A stretch of DNA of 22,763 nt from Methanoculleus sp. UBA430 (GCF_002506585.1 NZ_DAXW01000001.1:64094-86856); one strand, 5' to 3'. Numbered from the stretch's first letter, positions 6,566 to 13,866 are shown. Notes: generated by a model from the letters alone, not told the origin. Numbers and translations are program-made.

Positions 6566-7177
6566 CTAATATAGACTACCCCTGCGGACGCAGACGATGG
6601 CGGCATGGTCGTGGTGGTAAGGTTCGAGCCACCGGACGTCCACCACGTCGAGGTGCTGTTCAAGCCCGGCCCGGGCCTCTGCGAACACCTCCTCCGGGTC
6701 ACGCCGGACGTCCACGCTCCGGGTCTTGAGCATCAGGATGAGGTGCCCGCCGGGTTTGAGGAAGGCGAGGTTCTGCTCCGCGATCTCGACCTGGTTTGGC
6801 TGCGCTACGTCCTGGTAGACCAGGTCGACCGCCTCCATGAACGGGGCATACTCCTCCGGCCGGTTCGCATCGGCCATGATCGGGACGATGTTCTTCCTCC
6901 GGCGGGCCACCTCGAGGAGGTCCTGCATCGGCCGGGGCGCAAACTCCACCGCGTAGACGGTCTCAACGTAGTCGGCGACGTGCGAGACCGTGGTCCCGTT
7001 CGCTGCACCGAGGTAGAGCACCCTCATCCCGGGGGTGAGGTCCAGCCCGCCGCCGAGGGTGTAGAGCGCCGCGAGCTTGCTCCGGTAGGGATCCCAGACC
7101 CGGTAGCCGTCGAGCGTCCGTTCCCCGTAGACCCCCCCCTCGCCGGGCGAGACGAGCACGTTCCCGAGCCGGATCAT
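6566..7177 (-). CDS. flpA: fibrillarin-like rRNA/tRNA 2'-O-methyltransferase
   Basis: Predicted 203-residue SAM-dependent methyltransferase, the catalytic subunit of archaeal C/D box sRNPs that methylates ribose 2'-OH of rRNA and tRNA. Motif I VLYLGAANGTTVSH lies at about 53-66 and an acidic residue binds SAM ribose in VYAVEFAPRP (E78). The family's K-D-K-H set is visible: K34 in YRSKLAA, D123 in VYQDVAQP, K151 in LMLKTRS and H191 in HDHA. Length is slightly below the usual 210-230 because the N-terminal beta extension is short. Its ATG overlaps the nop5 stop (ATGA), so it is coupled to its known physical partner upstream. Family identification is secure. Confidence 0.95.
   Translation of the reverse strand: MIRLGNVLVSPGEGGVYGERTLDGYRVWDPYRSKLAALYTLGGGLDLTPGMRVLYLGAANGTTVSHVADYVETVYAVEFAPRPMQDLLEVARRRKNIVPIMADANRPEEYAPFMEAVDLVYQDVAQPNQVEIAEQNLAFLKPGGHLILMLKTRSVDVRRDPEEVFAEARAGLEQHLDVVDVRWLEPYHHDHAAIVCVRRGSLY
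6568..6575 (-). promoter_or_regulatory. TATA-like box of the DUF1614 gene
   Basis: The minus strand reads GTCTATATTAG across the last codon of flpA. Its centre is about 28 bases from the ATG at 6544, predicting a leaderless transcript. Confidence 0.45.
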
Positions 7178-8034
7178 GCCGTGACCCCCGCCTCGTCGAT
7201 CCGCGCCTGGGCAGCGTTGAGGAACTCCGGCACCGCCTCTCCCCGGTAGTAGTCGAGCCGGGCGGCGATGGCGAGTTTTGCCGCGAGCACCCGGGCCACC
7301 CTTCCCCGCACCTCACGGGGGGCGTTATGGACCCGCCGGTGCTGGAAGATGATCCCGTGCTTCGGCGGCGGCGTTCCGCCCCTGAGGTGCGAAAACAGCG
7401 CCCTCTCCGACCCGAGGACCTGGATGGTGCTCCCCGGCATCCTCGCGAGCGCGGAAAGCCCCCCGGCCCGGGAGAGGAGACGGGCCGCGACCAGCCCGCC
7501 GATGAGGGCGCTCGTGTTCGGCAGCACCTCGTCGGCCCGGGCCGAGACCTCCCGCATCAGGCGGCTCCTCGTCCCGGTGAGCCGCTCGATCTCGCCGGAG
7601 ACATCGAGGAGACCGCCCCGGGCCCCCCGCCGGATGAGGTCGAGCATCTTTCTGGCCGGGAGCGACCGGTACTTCCGGGAGAACGACGGGTTCGTGACCT
7701 GGTACCACTCAGCGGCGCGTTCCTGGAGGAGATTGATGACGTTGTCGAGTTCGTCGAGCATCCTGACCATCTGGAGGAGCTCGACGTCTCTCGCCTGGTA
7801 TGAACGGGCGATCTTCTCCCGGGCAAGGGTGGTGCAGACGGACCGGAGCAGGTCAACGTACTCCGCCCGCGTCCGGACAACGCCGCAGTCCCGGGCAATC
7901 TCCCAGTCGATGGGGACGTAGGACTCCATACCGGTGCGGAGCGTGGCAGCCCGCCCGGCGAGCGCGGCCGGATCGGTGCCGGCGGCCCGACACCCCTGCT
8001 CATCGACATCTCCGAACCAGTAGCGCTGTAGCAT
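7174..8034 (-). CDS. nop5: Nop5 (NOP56/58 family) C/D sRNP scaffold, short form
   Basis: Predicted 286-residue protein that bridges fibrillarin to the L7Ae-bound guide RNA. The Nop domain is clear: PNTSALIGGLVAARLLSRAG, then MPGSTIQVLG, HLRGGTPPPKHGIIFQH and the RGRVARVLAAKLAIAARLDYY segment, with the RNA-contacting GTPPPKHG loop intact. The coiled-coil part before it is also present. The family is more often 370-420 residues, so the N-terminal fibrillarin-binding domain is reduced and the Lys-rich tail is missing. The ATG at 8034 (MLQRYWFGDVDE) is chosen because a TATA-like box lies 26 bases upstream and no Shine-Dalgarno is visible. In-frame starts farther upstream lie within the next gene. 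Forms an operon with flpA (4-base overlap). Confidence 0.92.
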   Translation of the reverse strand: MLQRYWFGDVDEQGCRAAGTDPAALAGRAATLRTGMESYVPIDWEIARDCGVVRTRAEYVDLLRSVCTTLAREKIARSYQARDVELLQMVRMLDELDNVINLLQERAAEWYQVTNPSFSRKYRSLPARKMLDLIRRGARGGLLDVSGEIERLTGTRSRLMREVSARADEVLPNTSALIGGLVAARLLSRAGGLSALARMPGSTIQVLGSERALFSHLRGGTPPPKHGIIFQHRRVHNAPREVRGRVARVLAAKLAIAARLDYYRGEAVPEFLNAAQARIDEAGVTA

Positions 8035-8055
8035 GGTACGGTATTGGAACTCTGT

Positions 8056-8064
8056 CGATATAAC
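8056..8064 (-). promoter_or_regulatory. TATA box of nop5-flpA
   Basis: The minus strand reads GTTATATCG, centred 26 bases before the nop5 ATG, predicting a leaderless nop5-flpA message. It lies in the 38-base gap after the DUF112 gene. Confidence 0.55.
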
Positions 8065-8072
8065 CCGGGCGG

Positions 8073-9284
8073 TCAGGCGATGCCGAACGAGTAGACCATC
8101 ACCGGAACCATGATCGCCCCCATGCAGTAGACCCGGCGGATGTTGACGAGAGCCGGGACATAGCCGACCGCCGTTGCGAGCAGGAGGACGAGCCCTCCGA
8201 ACGGGCCGCAGAGGAAGAGGGAGAGGAGGGCGACGAAGATGATGACACCGTGGTTGATCTTCGTGATGTTGATACCGCCAAACCACCAGGCCGTACGCGA
8301 GAGGAGGAGGGTCAGGAGGTAGGCGCCGACCGCGGCGAGAGCGCCGGCAAGAAGGATGGCGGTTGCCGGCGGGACCTCTTCGAGCGCCCCGATCGCCGCC
8401 ATCACCCCGCTCCGCGTCCGGGCTATGGCGTAGAAGGCCGCAAGCCCGAGGAAGGCATTCACGGTGTTTGCGGCGCTGGTCGCAAGGATGTATTCGCGCG
8501 GGTTGGAGTCGTAGCCGATGACCGACGTCAGGAGGGCGTTTGCCGTGGCGCTCGAGAGGCCCGGAAGCCAGCCGACGAGAGCGCCCGCGGCGGAGCCGAG
8601 GACGGAACCCCGCCGGACCGCACCGGCCGGGAGGTCGATCCCCGTAAAACTCTGTTCGGGCATGACCCCGTGCGACGCCTTGAGGAGGACCGCGATCCCG
8701 AAGAGCCCGGAGAGGAGGGGCATCAGCACCCCGGACTCACCGCCCGCCGGCCAGGCAAGGAAGGAATAGCCGAGGGAGAAGAGGCCGAGGAGACCCGAGA
8801 CCGAGAAGACGGCGAGCGCCCATCCCGGCGACTCGGAGACGACGATGAGGTAGCCGGCGACGGCGAGGATGACGAGACCGATGCCCCAGTCGATCGCCGG
8901 TTGAAGTGCCGGAAGAGCCAGGACAAACGCAAGCGCGAGCGGGAGAGAGAGGGCGACGCCGGCGGCGCTCCCGAGAGCCGATATGCGGACGGCCTCCTCT
9001 CCCCGCCCTTCGAGACAGAGGGCGTGCGCGGGAAGGACCGCGAGGGATGTGTCGGCATCGGGGATACCGAGGAACGTGCTCGGGACGTTGTCGAGGAACG
9101 TATGCGTGACCAGAGTGGAGAACATCGCGGAGGCGATGACCACCGGGTCGAACCAGGCGAGGAGGAGCGCCTGGAGCGAAAGAAGGACGCCGGCCACGGT
9201 GTTGGCATGGATGCCGGGAACGAGGCCGCTCACGACGCCGCAGCCGATACCGACGACGGCCCCGAGCACGATACTTGCGAGCAC
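8073..9284 (-). CDS. TctA-like (DUF112) membrane permease
   Basis: Predicted 403-residue protein with about 10-12 membrane segments. The N-terminal motif GVVSGLVPGIHANTVA (near 17-32) and the repeated motif GALVGWLPGLSSATAN (near 237-252) are the two inverted-repeat signature loops of the tripartite tricarboxylate transporter TctA superfamily. FLGIPDADTSLAVLPAHAL follows the first, as in that family. Archaea have a single-gene version (DUF112) without the TctB and TctC subunits, and none is seen here. The substrate is unknown. A GTG start at 9284 has a TATA-like box about 30 bases upstream. It is divergent from hemD and transcribed toward nop5, with which it is probably not co-transcribed, as nop5 has its own promoter. 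Confidence 0.82.
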   Translation of the reverse strand: MLASIVLGAVVGIGCGVVSGLVPGIHANTVAGVLLSLQALLLAWFDPVVIASAMFSTLVTHTFLDNVPSTFLGIPDADTSLAVLPAHALCLEGRGEEAVRISALGSAAGVALSLPLALAFVLALPALQPAIDWGIGLVILAVAGYLIVVSESPGWALAVFSVSGLLGLFSLGYSFLAWPAGGESGVLMPLLSGLFGIAVLLKASHGVMPEQSFTGIDLPAGAVRRGSVLGSAAGALVGWLPGLSSATANALLTSVIGYDSNPREYILATSAANTVNAFLGLAAFYAIARTRSGVMAAIGALEEVPPATAILLAGALAAVGAYLLTLLLSRTAWWFGGINITKINHGVIIFVALLSLFLCGPFGGLVLLLATAVGYVPALVNIRRVYCMGAIMVPVMVYSFGIA

Positions 9285-9310
9285 GCAGATCTACGGTCGA
9301 AGCCGGCGGG

Positions 9311-9317
9311 GATAAAC
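9311..9317 (-). promoter_or_regulatory. TATA box of the DUF112 permease gene
   Basis: The minus strand reads GGTTTATCC, centred about 30 bases before the GTG start at 9284, implying a leaderless or near-leaderless transcript. Confidence 0.45.
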
Positions 9318-9369
9318 CAACCGAATCGTGCCCGGCAGGGGCGAGGAGGAGGCATCCCGACAGATACAG

Positions 9370-9378
9370 TCATATTCC
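9370..9378 (+). promoter_or_regulatory. TATA-like box of hemD-cbf5
   Basis: TCATATTCC is centred about 27 bases before the hemD ATG at 9400. It is a weak match, but it is the only A/T-rich box in the gap at the right distance. Confidence 0.35.
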
Positions 9379-9399
9379 ACCGGGACGAACGTTGTGGCA

Positions 9400-10074
9400 A
9401 TGAAGATTGCCATCACCCGGCTCGAAAACAAGGCGGCGGGAGACCGCGCTCTCTGCACCTCCTGCGGCCACGACTGCTACACGGTCTCACCCCTCCGGGC
9501 GGAGGTGCGGATGGAGCGGGTTGCCGCGTTCGTCGAGGCCGTCCACCGCGGCGAGTTCGACTGCCTCTTCTTCTCGAGCGCCCTCCCGGCCGCGATCGTC
9601 GGGCCGAGGCTGAAACGATGGCCACGGGTGATCGCCATCGGGCCGAAGACTGCCGAGACTCTCCGGGAGTCCGGGATCGAGGCAGAGATCCTCCCTTCGT
9701 TCTACTCCCGGGACTTCGTTCCCTACCTCGGGGAGTGGCTCCGGGGGCGGACGGTCGGGATCCCGCGGGCCGACGTCCCGAACCCGGGCCTCCTCAACGC
9801 GATCGCCGCCGCAGGCGGGACGGTCCGGGAGGAGCGGGTCTACGCCCTTGCCCCCACGGGGACCGAACTCGCTCTCGACGCCGCCGACGCCGTCCTTTTC
9901 ACGAGCGCCATGTCCTACCGGGAGGCCCGGTGGCGGCCCCGGGACGGTCTCCTCCTCGTCGCCATCGGCGATATCACCGCCGATGCCATGCGGGCCGGCG
10001 GGCACCCCCCGGCAGTCGTCGGAGACGGGTCGCTTGCGGGAACCCTTCAAGCGCTGAACCGGTTGAAAATATGA
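9400..10074 (+). CDS. hemD: uroporphyrinogen-III synthase
   Basis: Predicted 224-residue cytosolic enzyme that closes and inverts ring D of hydroxymethylbilane to give uroporphyrinogen III, the precursor of siroheme, corrinoids and F430. The fold is recognised by its weakly conserved markers: FDCLFFSSALPAAIV, VIAIGPKTAETLRESGI, a mid-protein VGIPRADVPNPGL, an RVYALAPTG segment, and DAVLFTSAMSY followed by LLVAIGDITADAMRAGG. These are the two Rossmann-like halves of HemD. The ATG at 9400 (MKIAITRLEN) starts the first strand; an in-frame ATG at 9328 would add 24 unrelated residues. It overlaps cbf5 by 4 bases (ATGA), so the two are coupled although functionally unrelated. The other hem genes are not in the window. 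Confidence 0.88.
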   Translation: MKIAITRLENKAAGDRALCTSCGHDCYTVSPLRAEVRMERVAAFVEAVHRGEFDCLFFSSALPAAIVGPRLKRWPRVIAIGPKTAETLRESGIEAEILPSFYSRDFVPYLGEWLRGRTVGIPRADVPNPGLLNAIAAAGGTVREERVYALAPTGTELALDAADAVLFTSAMSYREARWRPRDGLLLVAIGDITADAMRAGGHPPAVVGDGSLAGTLQALNRLKI

Positions 10075-11015
10075 CACCGAATATGAACGGTCCAGAGAAC
10101 CCCTGCGGCGGGGCTCTCCCCGCGTCGGGGATCGTCGTCATCGACAAGCCCCGGGGGCCGAGCAGCCACCAGGTGACCGCCTGGGTCGGCGATATCCTCG
10201 GCCGGCGGGTGGGCCACGCCGGGACGCTCGACCCACAGGTCTCCGGGGTGCTCATCGTCATGTTCGGCGGCGCCGTCCGGCTCGCCCCGGTCCTCCTCTC
10301 GCACAACAAGGAGTATGTCTGCTTGATGAGGCTCCACGCCGATGCGCCACGGGAGGCCGTGGACCGGGTGGCGGCTGAGTTCACCGGCCGGATCTACCAG
10401 CGGCCCCCGAGGAAGAGCGCGGTGAAAAGGAGCCTCCGGATCCGGAAGATCCAGGAGATCGAGATCCTGGATATGGCCGGCAGGCTCGTCCTCTTCCGGG
10501 TCAGGTGCGACGCCGGGACCTACATCCGGACGCTCTGCATCCACATGGGCTACGCGATCGGGGTCTGCGCCCACATGGAGGAACTCCGGCGGATACGCTC
10601 GGGCACGTTCGACGAGACAGCGGCGGTCTCGCTTCATGACCTCGTCGATGCCTGCGCGGCGGCCCGGGACGGCGATCCTGAGCCCCTCCGGGGGATGATC
10701 CTTGCCCCGGACGCCGCCGTCGGCGACCTCCCGAAGGTCGTCATCCGCGACACCGCGGTCGATGCCGTCTGCCACGGCGCGGTCCTCGCCGCGGTGGGGG
10801 TCACGGCAAAGGTGGGCGGATTCGGGAAAGGCGAGACGGTCGCGATCGTGACGGAACGCGGCGAACTGGTGGGGCTCGGGAAGGCCCTCGTCGGTTCGCC
10901 AGCGTTGAAACCGGGAGAACCCGGGTTCGTCGTCGCACCCACCACCGTCCTGATGCAGCCCGGCACCTACCCCCGGGGCTGGAAGACGCACGCCGGGGCG
11001 CAGGAACACTCATGA
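10071..11015 (+). CDS. cbf5: Cbf5, archaeal tRNA/rRNA pseudouridine synthase (H/ACA RNP)
   Basis: Predicted 314-residue TruB-family enzyme. The catalytic motif GHAGTLDPQVSGVL places the nucleophile at D54. Further family landmarks are SGIVVIDKPRGPSSHQV (about 19-35), IYQRPPRKSAVKR, VRCDAGTYIRTLC and a C-terminal PUA domain (about 220-300, with GAVLAAVGV and KGETVAIVT). In archaea it works with Nop10, Gar1 and L7Ae on guide RNAs to modify rRNA, and without a guide at tRNA U55. The N-terminus is slightly extended. The ATG at 10071 is chosen for the ATGA overlap with hemD; an ATG at 10083 is the alternative. The frame stays open far upstream, antisense to the DUF112 gene, but that part is not coding. 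Confidence 0.95.
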   Translation: MTPNMNGPENPCGGALPASGIVVIDKPRGPSSHQVTAWVGDILGRRVGHAGTLDPQVSGVLIVMFGGAVRLAPVLLSHNKEYVCLMRLHADAPREAVDRVAAEFTGRIYQRPPRKSAVKRSLRIRKIQEIEILDMAGRLVLFRVRCDAGTYIRTLCIHMGYAIGVCAHMEELRRIRSGTFDETAAVSLHDLVDACAAARDGDPEPLRGMILAPDAAVGDLPKVVIRDTAVDAVCHGAVLAAVGVTAKVGGFGKGETVAIVTERGELVGLGKALVGSPALKPGEPGFVVAPTTVLMQPGTYPRGWKTHAGAQEHS

Positions 11016-11050
11016 TCTCATTGGCCCCGTGGCGAGAACCCCGCCGGGAG

Positions 11051-11063
11051 GATATTATTAATA
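11051..11063 (+). promoter_or_regulatory. TATA box of tRNA-Ser
   Basis: GATATTATTAATA lies about 40 bases upstream of the mature tRNA 5' end, in a short AT-rich island after cbf5. Confidence 0.55.
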
Positions 11064-11096
11064 GACTGTCCCGCCAACTAATGATGCACATTCTCT

Positions 11097-11183
11097 GCTG
11101 AGGTAGTCTAGACCGGTAAGGCGCGGGCCTGGAAAGCCCGTGGGGCGTTGAGCCCCTCGGGAGTTCAAATCTCCCCCTCAGCG
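11097..11183 (+). tRNA. tRNA-Ser (anticodon GGA)
   Basis: Class II cloverleaf of 87 bases. The acceptor stem GCTGAGG pairs with CCTCAGC, with discriminator G at 11183. The anticodon stem CGGGC/GCCCG closes CTGGAAA, so the anticodon is GGA (reads TCC and TCT). A long variable arm (GGGGCG..AGCCCCT) and the T loop TTCAAAT confirm serine. There is no intron and CCA is not encoded. Confidence 0.95.
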
Positions 11184-11191
11184 TTTCTTTT
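11184..11191 (+). terminator. T-rich terminator after tRNA-Ser
   Basis: TTTCTTTT directly follows the discriminator base, with two more T5 runs within the next 35 bases. The following 120 bases up to the next promoter are AT-rich and hold nothing I recognise. Confidence 0.6.
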
Positions 11192-11314
11192 CAAACGATT
11201 TTTGCGAGCTTTTTGCCTGACGTTTTCGGTCTGCTTGCCCATGGCATCGTCATACTGGGAATTTAGCAATTTAATCGCGTTCAATGTTTCCATATCGGTG
11301 ACGGAAAGAGGCCC

Positions 11315-11327
11315 AAATTATTTATCC
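11315..11327 (+). promoter_or_regulatory. TATA box of the CDGSH protein gene
   Basis: AAATTATTTATCC is a strong archaeal TATA match. A start about 25 bases on would give a leader of about 70 bases with AAGGGG (11401-11406) ahead of the ATG at 11417. Confidence 0.5.
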
Positions 11328-11416
11328 CGCATTCGTGATAGTTCCGGGAACGCCCATCACCCCTCCATAACGAGAGAATACCTGTGGCGATCACAAAAAA
11401 AAGGGGAAACGACATC

Positions 11417-12073
11417 ATGAAGATCCAGGTGAGCAAGCATGGTCCATACATTGTGACCGGGGGTGTCCCGCTCATGGTGATGGAGATCTCCTACGATGAC
11501 GGGGGCGACTGCCGGTCGTGGAAGAAGGTACGGGAGTACCCGCTGCAGGAACGGTATGCCTTATGCCGCTGCGGACGGTCGAGGAACAAACCCTTCTGTG
11601 ACGGGACGCATGCGAAGGTCCGCTTTGACGGTACCGAGACAGCCGGAAACGAACCGTATCTCCAGAGCCCGACCATCATCAGCGGACCGGAGTTGGAACT
11701 GATCGATTATGAAGGGCTCTGTGTGCACGCACGGTTCTGCATGCGGGCCGGAGGAATCTGGAACCTCACGGAACGGTCCAGTATCCCGGAGGCACGGAAC
11801 ACGGCAATAGAGGAAGCATGCAACTGCCCTTCCGGCCGGCTCGTTCTCCGCGACCGGAAGACCGGTGAGACGATCGAGCCTTTTCTTGATAAGTCCATCG
11901 TCGTGGTCGAAGATCCTGTCAGGGATGAACATGGGCCGCTCTGGGTCCGCGGCGGGATCCCGGTCGAGTCCGCCGAGGGAGGGACCTATACGATCAGGAA
12001 CCGGATTACCCTCTGCCGGTGCGGGAGATCGTGGAATAAACCGTTCTGCGACGGGAGCCATGTCGGGCAATGA
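11417..12073 (+). CDS. double-CDGSH iron-sulfur protein with a central Cys-rich domain
   Basis: Predicted 218-residue soluble protein with three iron-sulfur-type modules. Module one has the CDGSH motif CRCGRSRNKPFCDGTH: C50, C52, C61 and H65, the 3-Cys/1-His ligands of a 2Fe-2S cluster. The middle part has C102, C108, C135 and C137 in YEGLCVHARFC and EEACNCPSGRL, matching the Fer4_19/DUF1271 type often fused to CDGSH. Module two repeats CRCGRSWNKPFCDGSH: C200, C202, C211 and H215. Such proteins are assumed to act in electron transfer or cluster handling; the exact role is unknown. The ATG at 11417 follows AAGGGG; an in-frame GTG at 11384 is the alternative and would only add a short basic extension. 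It stands alone between tRNA-Ser and the relBE pair. Confidence 0.9.
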   Translation: MKIQVSKHGPYIVTGGVPLMVMEISYDDGGDCRSWKKVREYPLQERYALCRCGRSRNKPFCDGTHAKVRFDGTETAGNEPYLQSPTIISGPELELIDYEGLCVHARFCMRAGGIWNLTERSSIPEARNTAIEEACNCPSGRLVLRDRKTGETIEPFLDKSIVVVEDPVRDEHGPLWVRGGIPVESAEGGTYTIRNRITLCRCGRSWNKPFCDGSHVGQ

Positions 12074-12151
12074 GCGACTCGACTCCTCGTCCGGCGCAGG
12101 CAACCGGGAGAGGCAACGTCGTATCGAAACCTCGAGGACGATCGTAACGAT

Positions 12152-12161
12152 GATATTCAAT
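12152..12161 (+). promoter_or_regulatory. TATA-like box of the relBE pair
   Basis: GATATTCAAT is centred about 27 bases upstream of the antitoxin ATG at 12182, consistent with a leaderless transcript. A second A/T patch (CTATAGATCAT) lies closer to the start and could be an operator region. Confidence 0.4.
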
Positions 12162-12181
12162 AGGCCGCTATAGATCATAGC

Positions 12182-12430
12182 ATGTCCCGGACGACAACAG
12201 TGTGGGTATCTCAGGAGACAAAGGAACGGCTGGCAGCGATGAAGCGGTATCCCCGCGAAACCTTCGACGACGTCATCAGGCGCCTTATGGATACTACCGA
12301 GGACGACGAGCCCCTGAGCGACGAGGCTATCCGGGGAATCGAGGAGTCACTTGAAGACATTAAGGCCGGTCGCCTGTATACCCTGGAGGAAGCACGCGCC
12401 GAGTTGCAGGCGGCATGGCGTACACGGTAA
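12182..12430 (+). CDS. antitoxin of a RelE-type pair (VapB/RelB-like)
   Basis: Predicted 82-residue protein. The N-terminus TTTVWVSQETKERLAAMKRY, then ETFDDVIRRLMD, reads as a ribbon-helix-helix DNA-binding domain: one strand and two helices. The acidic C-terminal half (DDEPLSDEAIRGIEESLEDIKAGRLYTLEEARAE type) is expected to wrap around the toxin. It overlaps the next gene by 16 bases, so the two are made together. The usual behaviour of such a protein is to neutralise the toxin and repress its own promoter. The subfamily name is uncertain: archaeal antitoxins of this kind are labelled RelB, VapB or DUF7557. The toxin partner gives the best clue. Confidence 0.8.
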   Translation: MSRTTTVWVSQETKERLAAMKRYPRETFDDVIRRLMDTTEDDEPLSDEAIRGIEESLEDIKAGRLYTLEEARAELQAAWRTR

Positions 12431-12687
12431 GACTCACGACGGCGGTGGTGCGCGACCTCGCGAAGATGCCCGCGAGTGTCGGAACCCGGATCCTTGATGA
12501 GGTGGAGGCCCTCGCTCAGGAGCCGGATCCCGCCCGGCACGTGAAGAAACTGAAAGGGAGAAGTCAGAGTCCCTTTTACTCGCTCCGAATAGGGAGATAC
12601 CGTGTTATTTTGAACATCTTTGACGACATGCTTGTGATTGTCGTGGTGGAAGTCGGTCACCGGTCGAAGGTGTACCGCAAGCACTGA
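12415..12687 (+). CDS. relE: RelE/ParE-family toxin
   Basis: Predicted 90-residue basic protein. It has the complete RelE layout: YTVRLTTAVVRDLAKMP at the N-terminus, the helical DEVEALAQEPDPARHVKKLKG segment, then the sheet with YSLRIGRYRVILNIFDD and the C-terminal VEVGHRSKVYRKH. Arg residues in SLRIGRYR and the basic/aromatic tail H-R-S-K-V-Y-R match the places of the mRNA-cleaving residues in RelE. In the known family it cuts mRNA in the ribosomal A site. The ATG at 12415 lies within the antitoxin end. The gene looks intact and is followed by a convergent gene. Confidence 0.87.
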   Translation: MAYTVRLTTAVVRDLAKMPASVGTRILDEVEALAQEPDPARHVKKLKGRSQSPFYSLRIGRYRVILNIFDDMLVIVVVEVGHRSKVYRKH

Positions 12688-12699
12688 CATCCTCCCGGG

Positions 12700-12704
12700 A
12701 AAAA
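12700..12704 (-). terminator. T-tract after the CPBP gene
   Basis: A5 on the plus strand gives five T's on the minus strand, 14-18 bases past the CPBP stop at 12718. The same 30-base gap separates it from the convergent relE. Confidence 0.35.
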
Positions 12705-12717
12705 GGGGTTTCGCCCG

Positions 12718-13866
12718 TCAGAACGATACTCCCACCATAAGCATGGCAAAGAGTACCAGGTCGTAGACGGTATGCGTGACCGCCGACGTTGTGGTGTTCG
12801 AGTACCTCCGGATGCAGGCAAAGACGAGCCCCGCAAGGAAGACCGAGATGAGGCCGTCCCAGCTGTACTGGAACGCGTGGAGCGATGCGAAGAGGAGCGC
12901 CGGGAGGAGGATGCCGAACCGGGGCTGGAGCAGACCGCGGATGCTCACCTCCTCGCCGAACCCCGCCGCGATGGACGCCACGATGATCCCGGGCAGGGTG
13001 AGCGAACCGGCAAAGAGCAGGTTGACAGCCTCAACATCGGTGACGGGGAGGCCGAGCCAGCCCACCAGCGCGGCGAGCGCCGGGTCGATGAAGTGGAACG
13101 CGATCACGAGCGCGAAGGCTACAGCAACAGCAAGAGCAATTTCTCTTCCGGTCGGCCGGACGAGCCCGAGCCGCTTCAGGACCTGACGGGGCGTCCGCCG
13201 GACGCATGCCCCGGCGATGAAGAACGAGCCGATGAGCGTCCAGAAGAGGGTGTAGGCGTTCAACGTGACCGTATCCGCGAGGAGGTCCCCGGACTCGAGC
13301 AGGGGATCGAGGAACTGCGGCGAGAGGAAGGGCGGACCCCCTGTCGCCAGGAGCGGTATGGTCGGGATGAGGATCAGGGCGAGGATGACGACGAGCGCAA
13401 CCGTATGGAGGAGCGAGTCCGGGTCGAACGGAAGGTACCGGGCGAGCCGGACCCTGAACCGGCGGGAGAGCCCGACGAGACTTGCAAGTGCCGCGGCAAG
13501 GACGCCGAGCAGGAGGAGAGCCACCTCTCCGGCCAGGGCGAGGTCGACGGTCTCCGGATCGAACTCCGCGCCCTCAAGCACCTCCGCCGGCAGGATCGCT
13601 ATGACACCGACGCCGGCTGCAGCGGCCGCAACCCCCCCGACGAGAGCGAGGAGCCAGAAGACGGCGGCCCACCGGTACGCGGGGTGCCGGTCATCGGCGA
13701 GGTAGACGAGCATCGCGAGGACGACGAAGAACGCCACGTCGAGCGAGGCGACAAGGAATGATCCCGCCTCGCCGCCGACGGTCCCGGAGACCGCCGCGAG
13801 GAAGATGAGGCCGAAGGCGGCGATCAGCAGTTCGGGGGTGTGGCGGCGAAAGGATTCCAGCGACAT
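12718..13866 (-). CDS. CPBP family intramembrane glutamic protease (Rce1-like)
   Basis: Predicted 382-residue membrane protein with about eight to ten segments. The C-terminal CPBP (Abi) domain shows all three motifs: GFGEEVSIRGLLQPR (E305, E306, R310), FASLHAFQY (H330) and NTTTSAVTHTVYD (N357, H365, D369). These are the glutamate, histidine and asparagine/histidine residues of the intramembrane active site. The N-terminal 200 residues are additional membrane segments of unknown role. The family includes Rce1-type CAAX proteases and prokaryotic proteases linked to bacteriocin immunity; the archaeal substrate is unknown. GGAG lies 4-5 bases upstream of the ATG at 13866. It is 71 bases downstream of the MFS gene on the same strand and could be read through from it. 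Confidence 0.87.
   Translation of the reverse strand: MSLESFRRHTPELLIAAFGLIFLAAVSGTVGGEAGSFLVASLDVAFFVVLAMLVYLADDRHPAYRWAAVFWLLALVGGVAAAAAGVGVIAILPAEVLEGAEFDPETVDLALAGEVALLLLGVLAAALASLVGLSRRFRVRLARYLPFDPDSLLHTVALVVILALILIPTIPLLATGGPPFLSPQFLDPLLESGDLLADTVTLNAYTLFWTLIGSFFIAGACVRRTPRQVLKRLGLVRPTGREIALAVAVAFALVIAFHFIDPALAALVGWLGLPVTDVEAVNLLFAGSLTLPGIIVASIAAGFGEEVSIRGLLQPRFGILLPALLFASLHAFQYSWDGLISVFLAGLVFACIRRYSNTTTSAVTHTVYDLVLFAMLMVGVSF

Noticed and set aside
8250..10070. Very long open frame (+) running from 8250 into cbf5
   Set aside because: The part before 10071 is antisense to the DUF112 permease and to the other frame of hemD. It is Arg/Glu/Gly-rich without any domain. Long antisense frames are expected at this GC content.
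11148..11420. 90-codon open frame after tRNA-Ser
   Set aside because: It begins inside the tRNA gene and crosses the terminator and the TATA box of the CDGSH gene.
12772..13761. 329-codon open frame on the plus strand
   Set aside because: Antisense to the CPBP protease, whose active-site motifs are intact. Charged, low-complexity translation.
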